Assembly (NCBI GenBank): GCA_041750915.1
Contig: JBGSYJ010000226.1
Location: 1 to 9,930 of the forward strand
Source of the DNA: JBGSYJ01 sp041750915
Lineage (GTDB): Bacteria > Acidobacteriota > Thermoanaerobaculia > Gp7-AA8
Reading direction: 5' to 3'
DNA: 9,930 bases
Below are positions 1 through 8,489 of this stretch, piece by piece. The stretch's first letter is position 1. Each line of letters opens with the position of its first letter. Under the pieces are notes generated by a model, which had not been told where the DNA came from, made no database searches, and was given only the letters and a program-made list of their open reading frames with translations. The translations under genes and the position numbers were made by a program.

Positions 1-124
1 ACAAAGGCGCAACACTCGCTTCCAGCCGGGCGCCACCCTTTGCTGGACAGGATTTGGACCTGTCAGGTCCTCTTCGATCGGTTTCAGTCGCTGTTGCTCT
101 CGACTTCCTCCTTTCCACGGCTTC

Positions 125-268
125 GTGTCGTACCGAGGGATCTCCGGCGGTAGTACATTCGTAATTCGTGGATGGCCGCAGGGTGTGACGGAAGTTCATA
201 GGCAGCTATGTACCATCGCCGGAGATCCCTCGCCCCTCCCGCCCGCACGACCAGGCTCGGGATGACAC
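125..268. repeat. Inverted pair of dispersed repeats upstream of glyQ
   Basis: The 16-nt arm at 134-149 is exactly the reverse complement of 217-232. The pairing extends to 134-158 against 208-232 with two mismatches, leaving a 49-nt centre (159-207). Both arms belong to a dispersed repeat family. The left copy reads GTGTCGTACCGAGGGATCT from 125. The right copy, read on the minus strand, begins GTGTCATCCCGAGC at 268 and reaches CGAGGGATCTCCGGCG at 232-217 after an expanded GC-rich middle. The same start and end blocks recur at 9868-9896 of this window. I infer two inverted copies of a REP/BIME-like or MITE-like element. No coding capacity is visible, and any effect on glyQ transcription is unknown. 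Confidence 0.7.
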
Positions 269-361
269 TTCCGCGACAGTTCGCAGCCCCTCAAGGGGGT
301 ACCTTCGGCTTACTCGAGGCATCAGGAAGGCAGGCTATCCACGCGCTTTGACCGTTCCCGG

Positions 362-390
362 GTGAAACCGGAGCGGCAGCGCGTTAGAAT
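362..390 (+). promoter_or_regulatory. Putative glyQ promoter, possibly leaderless
   Basis: A -10-like hexamer TAGAAT (385-390, five of six matches to TATAAT) lies 17 nt after GTGAAA (362-367, four of six matches to TTGACA). Transcription would start about 7 nt past the -10, around 397, almost on the glyQ ATG at 399. No Shine-Dalgarno precedes that ATG, which fits a leaderless or nearly leaderless mRNA. The -10 sits in the loop of a potential hairpin, AGCGCG (378-383) with CGCGCT (392-397). A better -35-like TTGACC occurs at 348-353, but its spacing to TAGAAT is 31 nt, so I do not use it. This is inferred from motifs alone. Confidence 0.4.
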
Positions 391-398
391 GCGCGCTC

Positions 399-1325
399 AT
401 GTCCCGCCTGTCGTTTCAGACATTGATCTCCACCCTCCAGGGCTTCTGGGCCGAGCGCGGCTGCGCCATCGAGTACCCGATGGATCTCGAAGTCGGCGCC
501 GGCACGATGCATCCTGCGACGTTTCTGCGTGTTCTCGGTCCCGAACCGTGGAAAGTCGCCTACGTGCAGCCATCACGACGGCCGGCAGACGGCCGGTTCG
601 GTGACAACCCGTTCCGGCTCTACAAGCATTACCAGCTCCAGGTCGTGCTCAAGCCCTCACCACTCGAGGTGCAGGATCTCTATCTCGACTCTCTCCGCGC
701 GATCGGACTCGACCTCACGCGCCACGATGTTCGCTTCGAGGAAGACAACTGGGAGTCTCCGACCCTCGGCGCGTGGGGTATGGGATGGCAGGTGCTGCTC
801 GACGGAATGGAGATCAGCCAGTTCACATATTTTCAGCAGGCTGGCGGAATCGATCTTTCTCCCGTCACTGCGGAGATGACGTACGGGCTCGAGCGCCTGA
901 CGATGTTTCTTTCACGAAGCAGCTCGGTTTACGACATCGAGTGGGGCGGCGGATTCGGCTATGGTTCGATCCGCAAGCAGGAGGAGTTCGAGTTTTCGAA
1001 GTACTACTTCGAAGTGGCTGGCGTCGAGCTGCACTGGAAACTCTTCGACAGTTACGAAGACGAAGCGAAGCGCTGTCTCGAACAGAAGCTCGTTCTTCCG
1101 GCGTACGACTGGACCCTGAAGTGCTCGCACGTCTTCAACACGCTCGATGCACGCGGTGCCGTTTCGGTGACCGAGCGCGTGGGAGTGATCAAACGGGTGC
1201 GCGACCTTGCGGTTCAGTGCGCCGGCACCTATCTCGAAGCAAGGCGGGCTCTCGAGTTTCCGCTTCTCACCGGCGCCGCGCGCGATGCCTGGCTCGCGAG
1301 CCTTCCTTCGGAGGAGCGCGAATGA
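399..1325 (+). CDS. glyQ: Glycyl-tRNA synthetase alpha subunit
   Basis: This is the catalytic subunit of the alpha2-beta2 bacterial glycyl-tRNA synthetase, which activates glycine with ATP and, with GlyS, charges tRNA-Gly in the cytoplasm. The 308 residues match the family's usual length of about 300. Class II features are plain: EVGAGTMHP at 31-39, the motif-2 region YVQPSRRPADGRFGDNP at 55-71, FEEDNWESPTLGAWGMGW at 113-130, and a motif-3-like TYGLERL at 161-167. The start at 399 places the conserved FQTLISTLQ block at residue 6, as expected. No Shine-Dalgarno is visible before it, so initiation may be leaderless. The stop overlaps the glyS start as ATGA (1322-1325), which implies translational coupling. 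Identity is secure from recall of the E. coli sequence. Confidence 0.97.
   Translation: MSRLSFQTLISTLQGFWAERGCAIEYPMDLEVGAGTMHPATFLRVLGPEPWKVAYVQPSRRPADGRFGDNPFRLYKHYQLQVVLKPSPLEVQDLYLDSLRAIGLDLTRHDVRFEEDNWESPTLGAWGMGWQVLLDGMEISQFTYFQQAGGIDLSPVTAEMTYGLERLTMFLSRSSSVYDIEWGGGFGYGSIRKQEEFEFSKYYFEVAGVELHWKLFDSYEDEAKRCLEQKLVLPAYDWTLKCSHVFNTLDARGAVSVTERVGVIKRVRDLAVQCAGTYLEARRALEFPLLTGAARDAWLASLPSEERE
1310..1316 (+). promoter_or_regulatory. Shine-Dalgarno setting the glyS start
   Basis: GGAGGAG lies inside the last codons of glyQ, five bases before the ATG at 1322. It decides the glyS start, because the reading frame stays open upstream as far as an ATG at 773 within glyQ. Translation from 1322 opens with the conserved GlyS N-terminus (FVEILTEEIP). 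Confidence 0.85.
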
Positions 1326-3451
1326 GCGCCGGAACCAGATCGTATTTCGTCGAGATCCTGACCGAGGAGATTCCGGCATGGATGCTCCCGCCACCCGGCA
1401 TCGAGAAGGAGCTCCTCGACATCTATGCAACGGATCTCGGCATCGGAAAGACGGAGGCCTCGACGCTGCTCACCATCGGAGCAACGTCGCGAAGGATCTA
1501 TTTCCGGATGGCAGGGCTCCCTGAGAAGCAGGAGGACCACGACGAAGAGGTCAAAGGTCCGCCGCGGAAAATCGCGTACACCGCAAACGGGGAAGCAACT
1601 CCGGCGCTCATCGGCTTCCTCAAGAAGAATCAGGCTCGCATCGAAGATCTGCCTCCGCAGGAGGCTGGCGATGAGTACATCCGGATCCGGCGAACGGTTC
1701 CGGGCAAGTCAATTGAAGAGATTCTCGCTGCCAGAATTCCGCGGATCATCGAAGGCGTCCGCTGGCCGAAAGCAATGCGATGGGGGAAGGGCGAGCGGTC
1801 GTGGATCCGCCCGATTCACAGCGTCATCTCGGTGCTGGACGGCGCGCCCCTCCCCATCGAGATACTCGGCGTTGTGTCAGGCACCAGAACGAAGGGCCAC
1901 CGCATCCTTTCGACGGGCAGCGTCGAGGCGACCTCGTACGAGCAATACGTCGAGTCTCTCGGCGAAGCGCACGTTGTCGTGGATCCGGTGATCCGCGAGT
2001 CGATGATGCGGCAGCGCTCCCTCGGACTGGCCGCTCAGATTGGCGGCGTTCCGGCGGATGACGAAACCATCTGGAGCCAGTGGCGCTATCTCACGGAGTT
2101 CCCCGGTGTCGTGAGATCCGAATTCGATGAAGTGTTTCTCCAGCTTCCGGAGGAAGTGCTCATCACGGTCATGCGGGTGCACCAGAAGCAGCTTCCCGTC
2201 ATGAAAGACGGCAGGATCTCGAGCTCGTTTCTCGCAGTGATGGACCTGACGGACGATCATGACGGGAACGTCGCGAGCGGAAACGCGTTCGTCACAAACG
2301 CACGTTTTGCAGACGCCCGGTTCTTTTACGAAACGGATCGAAAGCGAAAGCTCGAAGACCGGATTCAGGACCTCTCGCACCTTCAGTTTCAGGAGAAGCT
2401 GGGCGATTACTCCGCCAAGACGGCCCGCATCGTTCAGATCGCCCGGCGCGTCCTCGAAGAGTCGGCAGCGAAGGCGACACGACAGGCGGTCGAGATTGCG
2501 GCGCGATTGTCGAAAGCCGACCTGATGACCGACATGGTCAGGGAGTTCACCGAGCTTCAGGGAAAGATCGGCGGAATCTACGCGCGCGAGGAAGGCCAGC
2601 CCGAGGAGATCTGGACTGCGATCTATGATCACTACCTTCCGCTCGGAGCTGAGGGCGCGCTTCCCCGCAATGTTACCGGCGCGATCGTCTCCGTTGCGGA
2701 CAGGATCGACACGTTGTGCGGCTTCTTCCTCCTCGGCATGAAGCCCACCGGCTCGAAGGATCCGTTCGCGTTGCGAAGGTCCGCTCAGGGAGTCGTGCAG
2801 ATTCTTGCGAATCGGAACGCGTGGGATCTCGCGATCCCGCTCGAGAGCCTGGTGCACATCGGACTCGACTCTCACAACGCGGACGTGACGGCGTCGCGCG
2901 CCGCGAGCACGGAGATGCTCGAGTTCTTTTCCGAGCGCGTGCGCACTCTCTTCGAAAGCGCGCCACACGAGCTGGCCTACGACGAAGTCGCCGCGGTCAT
3001 GGCTTCGGGCTGGAGCAACTCGATCACAGACGCGCTCGATCGCGCGAAGGCGCTGCGCGACATTCGCGATCAGCGCAGCTTCCTCTCCATTCTCGATTCG
3101 GCAAAGCGCATTTCGAACATTACTGCAAACGCCGGGAGCTCTGCGGTAGACAGATCTGCGCTTCTCGAGCCGGCCGAAAAGCGGCTCGCAGATCTTACAC
3201 ACCTGGTGCGAGAGCAGATCGATGAGCTGGTCGCGCAGCGGCGTTACCGTGAAGCGCTCGAGGCATTCGCGGCGATGGCTCCCGAGCTCGAAAGTTTCTT
3301 CAATGAAGTGCTCGTCATGGTGGACGATCCCGCGATCCGTGAAAATCGGATGGCTCTGCTTCAGCAGGCTGGCGGATCGGTAAGGATGATCGCCGATGTC
3401 ACAAAGATCGTGATCGACCGCAGCGACTACGCCACGGGAAAGAAGGGATGA
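1322..3451 (+). CDS. glyS: Glycyl-tRNA synthetase beta subunit
   Basis: This is the tRNA-binding partner of GlyQ; the two form the heterotetramer that charges tRNA-Gly. The 709 residues compare with 689 in E. coli. Recognisable blocks in order are FVEILTEEIP (9-18), LMTDMVREFTELQG (401-414), SKDPFALRRSAQG (from 478), and a C-terminal DALR-type anticodon-binding region (about 600-700) opening with LLEPAE at 614 and containing the family's VMVDD block. The frame is open upstream to 773, but that part overlaps glyQ and has no GlyS character. The ATG at 1322 has an ideal Shine-Dalgarno and the family N-terminus. The gene overlaps glyQ and the next gene by ATGA, so the three are probably one transcript with coupled translation. 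I see no missing segment. Confidence 0.97.
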   Translation: MSAGTRSYFVEILTEEIPAWMLPPPGIEKELLDIYATDLGIGKTEASTLLTIGATSRRIYFRMAGLPEKQEDHDEEVKGPPRKIAYTANGEATPALIGFLKKNQARIEDLPPQEAGDEYIRIRRTVPGKSIEEILAARIPRIIEGVRWPKAMRWGKGERSWIRPIHSVISVLDGAPLPIEILGVVSGTRTKGHRILSTGSVEATSYEQYVESLGEAHVVVDPVIRESMMRQRSLGLAAQIGGVPADDETIWSQWRYLTEFPGVVRSEFDEVFLQLPEEVLITVMRVHQKQLPVMKDGRISSSFLAVMDLTDDHDGNVASGNAFVTNARFADARFFYETDRKRKLEDRIQDLSHLQFQEKLGDYSAKTARIVQIARRVLEESAAKATRQAVEIAARLSKADLMTDMVREFTELQGKIGGIYAREEGQPEEIWTAIYDHYLPLGAEGALPRNVTGAIVSVADRIDTLCGFFLLGMKPTGSKDPFALRRSAQGVVQILANRNAWDLAIPLESLVHIGLDSHNADVTASRAASTEMLEFFSERVRTLFESAPHELAYDEVAAVMASGWSNSITDALDRAKALRDIRDQRSFLSILDSAKRISNITANAGSSAVDRSALLEPAEKRLADLTHLVREQIDELVAQRRYREALEAFAAMAPELESFFNEVLVMVDDPAIRENRMALLQQAGGSVRMIADVTKIVIDRSDYATGKKG

Positions 3452-4707
3452 CACCTCTGCGGCGCCAGGCTCGCCGGGTCACTCCCGTCGGGTGGTCACT
3501 GGCCGCCATCATCGCGCTGTCGCTCGGTTCGGTTTCGTGCGGGAAAGAAGATCGCACGGCTCCCGACGGGCCTGTTGCGACCGCCGAGTCGTCGCAACCT
3601 AATCTCCTGACGCTCGAGCGGGGAGCCGTCATCACGAGCCGGACTGGAGAGCTGAGGCTGGACGCTTCGGCCCTGCTCGCCATCGATGAGGATGCATTGT
3701 CTGCCTGGGTCACGCCACCGAAGGATCCGGCCCAGACGATGGTGATCGCACTGCCCACTTCCAGCCGCATCGATCAGATCGGAGTTGCAATCGTCCGCGG
3801 CGAGTCACCTCGCGCCGTCCGGTTCGAGAGCTCCACCGATGGGGAAACGTTCGTTCCACTCGGGACGATTGAGGTGACCGATCCTGCCAGTCCCGCATTT
3901 CTGAACGTTACTCCATCCGTCGTGTCGACATTGCGCGTGACAATCGAGGAGGAAAGCGAGAAGACCGTTGCGCTTGCCATGCTTTCTGCGTCGGGAACGG
4001 AAGCCGCTCCGTATGTACGGCCCGTTCTCAACGGGACATGGAGAATCTCCGGCGTGCAGGCAACCTTTGCTCAAGAGGGAACTCGCGTTGTAGGAACTCT
4101 GGCGACGGATCCTCCGACGCATATCGACGGCGCCTGGGCGAATCGCACGATTCGTTTCATCTACGGACGGGGAAATGAAATCGGACTCGGCGCAATCTCC
4201 GTGAGTCCCGACGGTCAGTTTCTGAACGGCATGCCGTGGTATCACATCATCACTCCCATCCACGTCGCCCCCGTCTGGTTCGGCGAGAGGGTCGGAGACG
4301 ATTCGCAGGTTGGTGACATCCGGGTGAGGGATCTCTGGCTCGATCGCGAGGGCAGCGTCGCGCTGTTCGGAATCTCCTTTGATGAAGATGGGGGAGTCCG
4401 GGAAGACGAGAGCGAAGAGACGCTCGGGTGGCTGACGGACCAGCTTTCGCGATCCGGAGAACGCGGCTTCTCGATCGTCAGGCGGGTACTGGAGCCCGGT
4501 GAAACAGATCCTGCGCGCGTCCGGGCGAAGGCGCAGCTGGACTCTCTCCGTTCCGTGCTCGCCGCCCGCGGCGTCGATGTTGCACGGGTTCCCTTCGAGG
4601 TGATGGGTACCGAGGGCCTCGATCATATCCCGCAGAAACGTCTCGAACGTGAGATGCTGACCAGCGTAGTTCTGCGTGCAAACAGAGCGAATCAGAAGGC
4701 CCGTTAG
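3448..4707 (+). CDS. Putative lipoprotein, discoidin-like and OmpA-like halves
   Basis: I do not recognise this 419-residue protein as a named gene. It starts with a basic stretch and a hydrophobic segment (about 14-29) ending at Cys31 in SVSCG, a weak lipobox, so it is probably an exported lipoprotein. Residues about 55-185 resemble an F5/8 type C (discoidin-like) beta-sandwich, with IDEDALSAW (79-87) in the place of the usual DGN..T.W motif. Residues 194-265 form a Gly/Trp-rich beta region running from LNGTW to GMPWY. Residues about 302-405 look OmpA-like: FDEDGG (311-316), a helix-strand pattern, then LRSVLAARGV. The usual peptidoglycan-contacting TD and NxxLSxxRA residues are not clear, so it may not bind peptidoglycan. 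It begins inside the glyS stop (ATGA), which implies coupled translation. Domain calls are by eye and tentative. Confidence 0.7.
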   Translation: MTPLRRQARRVTPVGWSLAAIIALSLGSVSCGKEDRTAPDGPVATAESSQPNLLTLERGAVITSRTGELRLDASALLAIDEDALSAWVTPPKDPAQTMVIALPTSSRIDQIGVAIVRGESPRAVRFESSTDGETFVPLGTIEVTDPASPAFLNVTPSVVSTLRVTIEEESEKTVALAMLSASGTEAAPYVRPVLNGTWRISGVQATFAQEGTRVVGTLATDPPTHIDGAWANRTIRFIYGRGNEIGLGAISVSPDGQFLNGMPWYHIITPIHVAPVWFGERVGDDSQVGDIRVRDLWLDREGSVALFGISFDEDGGVREDESEETLGWLTDQLSRSGERGFSIVRRVLEPGETDPARVRAKAQLDSLRSVLAARGVDVARVPFEVMGTEGLDHIPQKRLEREMLTSVVLRANRANQKAR

Positions 4708-4756
4708 GCAGGGCGCATCACATTCTCGAATGCGAACCGACGGAGATGAAGATCGC

Positions 4757-7492
<2,736 letters not shown>

Positions 7493-7514
7493 CGTCACCT
7501 GAGAACCACGATGC

Positions 7515-7603
7515 GTGTCATCCTGAGCGAAGCGAAGGATCCCCTGAAGACTTGCCGTATCGCCTCAAAGGAAGGGGATCCTTCGCTTCGCTCAGGATGA
7601 CAC
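7515..7603. repeat. Perfect 31-nt inverted repeat (BIME-like)
   Basis: Positions 7515-7545 are the exact reverse complement of 7573-7603, separated by 27 nt (7546-7572). Each arm begins GTGTCATCCTGAGCGAAGCG and ends in GGATCCCCT, the dispersed repeat also present in altered form at both window ends. The pair lies between the convergent ppdK and dedA stops. As RNA either strand would fold into a very stable hairpin, so it could end or stabilise both transcripts. There is no T-tract after it on either side, so it is not a typical intrinsic terminator. No coding capacity is seen, and I infer a non-autonomous mobile or REP-type element. Confidence 0.85.
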
Positions 7604-7629
7604 TGTGTGCACTCCTAGGTTCAGGCTCA

Positions 7630-8208
7630 CTAGTCCCCTTCGACGATCGCTTCTTCCTTCTTGTCCTTGTTTCGGTGGTAGAGCCAGACGAGGCCCGCGA
7701 TCACGAGAAGACCGATCAGGCCGTACTTCTCGGCATGTGCGGCGCGGCCGAGAATCGTTCCGACGGCCGCACCGAAGTAGTAGCCCAGCAACGCGATGAC
7801 GATCGACCAGCTCAGGCAGCTGATCGCGATGTAGGTGACGAATTTGTAGAAAGGGATCCGCGACATCCCCACGATAATTGCGCAGCTGATGCGTACGCCG
7901 TAGAGATACTGCGAAGCGAGAATCGTTGGGGCTCCGTACCTTTCGAAAAGCCGGACGCCCTTTCCCACGTGCTTTCCGATGCGCGGGTACTTCTCCAGGA
8001 TGCCGACTCCCCGCGAACGGCCAAGCCAGAACCAGAGCAAGTGTCCTGACATCGAACCAGCGAAAGCGGCCAGGACAACCACGGGAAGCAGAAGATAGCC
8101 CTTCTCCGCAAAGAATCCCGCGAGGAGCAGCAGGGTCTCGCCCTCGAGAAATGTCCCCAGAAATACGGCGAGATAGCCGAACCTCTCGAGCAGGTTCTCA
8201 GCAGTCAT
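7630..8208 (-). CDS. DedA-family membrane protein, YohD-like
   Basis: This is a DedA/VTT-family inner-membrane protein of 192 residues. Family members act in lipid (undecaprenyl-phosphate or phospholipid) flipping and membrane homeostasis. It has several hydrophobic segments, a re-entrant block with LEGETLLLLAGFFAEKG (21-37), GHLLWFWLGRSRG (55-67), QYLYGVR (100-106) and a C-terminal membrane helix followed by a charged tail. EGET and the YGVR arrangement resemble E. coli YohD. Two positions differ from typical DedA proteins: the Arg opening the R(F/Y)xxGxR motif is Gln100, and the usual Asp in GDxxxYxxGR is His56. The frame opens further upstream to a GTG at 8262, but that lies inside a terminator hairpin, so I start at the ATG at 8208. 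No close Shine-Dalgarno precedes it; GGAGGAG lies about 24 nt upstream. The substrate is unknown. Confidence 0.88.
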   Translation of the reverse strand: MTAENLLERFGYLAVFLGTFLEGETLLLLAGFFAEKGYLLLPVVVLAAFAGSMSGHLLWFWLGRSRGVGILEKYPRIGKHVGKGVRLFERYGAPTILASQYLYGVRISCAIIVGMSRIPFYKFVTYIAISCLSWSIVIALLGYYFGAAVGTILGRAAHAEKYGLIGLLVIAGLVWLYHRNKDKKEEAIVEGD

Positions 8209-8244
8209 CAGCGAGCCCGTCGTTGCGCAGCAATCACTCCTCCG

Positions 8245-8275
8245 AAAAAAGAAAGACCCCACATATCGTGGGGTC
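8245..8275 (-). terminator. Intrinsic terminator between small gene and dedA
   Basis: On the minus strand GACCCCAC (8275-8268) pairs perfectly with GTGGGGTC (8262-8255) around a five-base loop, followed directly by TTTCTTTTTT (8254-8245). This is a textbook factor-independent terminator. It lies 25 nt after the stop of the 43-codon gene and only 36 nt before the dedA ATG. It probably ends the upstream transcript, and dedA would then need read-through or a promoter overlapping the hairpin. On the plus strand no T-tract follows the hairpin, so it works in one direction only. Confidence 0.9.
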
Positions 8276-8300
8276 CATCATTATCATGCATGAGGAAACG

Positions 8301-8432
8301 TCAGGTGCGACGGCTGCGCAGCCAGCGATAGCCCATCAATGCGAGCATCGGCGCCGTAAACATCCAGCCGAGCCGGCGGGTCGCCAGGGCCGCGAGGCGA
8401 TATTTCATGAAGTTCTTGATGATGTTGAGCAT
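8301..8432 (-). CDS. Small cationic hydrophobic protein, 43 residues
   Basis: A short gene that I do not recognise. The ATG at 8432 has a strong Shine-Dalgarno, GGAGG at 8442-8438, five bases upstream. The peptide starts MLNIIKNFMKYRLAALATRR, has a hydrophobic middle rich in Met and aromatic residues (about 21-35), and ends in the Arg-rich WLRSRRT. It contains seven Arg and two Lys and no Asp or Glu, so the net charge is about +9. It is probably membrane-associated: an amphipathic helix or a short transmembrane segment with cationic ends. It follows the glycosyltransferase by 57 nt on the same strand and is followed by an intrinsic terminator, so signals at both ends support a real gene. Function is unknown; a small envelope protein or a leader peptide for dedA are both possible. 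Confidence 0.7.
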   Translation of the reverse strand: MLNIIKNFMKYRLAALATRRLGWMFTAPMLALMGYRWLRSRRT

Positions 8433-8437
8433 GCCCA

Positions 8438-8442
8438 CCTCC
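8438..8442 (-). promoter_or_regulatory. Shine-Dalgarno of the 43-codon gene
   Basis: On the minus strand GGAGG is followed by TGGGC and then ATG, giving five-base spacing. It is among the strongest ribosome binding sites in the window and is the main support for the short gene. The flanking 57-nt gap to the glycosyltransferase stop shows no convincing promoter, so expression from the glycosyltransferase transcript is likely. Confidence 0.75.
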
Positions 8443-8489
8443 AGAAGTTTTGTCGGTATTTCTTCTGCAATCGGCAAGCCACCTATTCT

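Larger units (their letters stand above)
1..398. other. Gene-free upstream region of glyQ
   Basis: I see no supportable gene here. Several frames stay open to the left edge, including a minus-strand frame from an ATG at 199 down to 1, but none has a ribosome binding site or recognisable protein content. The leftmost 70 bases hold two mutually exclusive small hairpins: GACAGG (46-51) can pair with CCTGTC (59-64), or GGACC (56-60) can pair with GGTCC (66-70). GGCGC (6-10) can pair with GCGCC (30-34). A tight hairpin, CCCC (287-290) with loop TCAA and GGGG (295-298), lies further down. The repeat pair at 125-268 and the promoter at 362-390 are listed separately. Upstream of 362 the sequence looks like repeat-rich intergenic DNA. 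Confidence 0.6.

Noticed and set aside
45..70. tRNA arm-like hairpin with a TTG or T-loop-like sequence
   Set aside because: No acceptor stem, D-arm or CCA end can be placed around it on either strand.
1..264. Open frames running to the left edge on both strands
   Set aside because: Several frames are open together, with no ribosome binding site and no protein-like content. They cross the repeat arms.
287..310. T-box-like AAGGGGGTACC in the glyQ upstream region
   Set aside because: It matches the T-box core only partly (9 of 11). No antiterminator/terminator pair with a T-tract and no specifier stem are visible before glyQ.
773..1321. Extension of glyS upstream to an ATG at 773
   Set aside because: It overlaps glyQ entirely in another frame. 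The ATG at 1322 has a strong Shine-Dalgarno and the conserved GlyS N-terminus.
1877..3454. 525-residue minus-strand open frame
   Set aside because: It lies opposite glyS, has low-complexity Arg/His-rich content, and shows no start signal. It is a GC-driven shadow.
8200..8240. 11-codon TTG frame behind GGAGGAG overlapping the dedA start
   Set aside because: The Shine-Dalgarno spacing is good, but the frame is very short and starts with TTG. There is nothing else to support it.
8209..8262. GTG start at 8262 for dedA
   Set aside because: The codon lies inside the terminator stem and the added residues are not hydrophobic or conserved. The ATG at 8208 fits the family.
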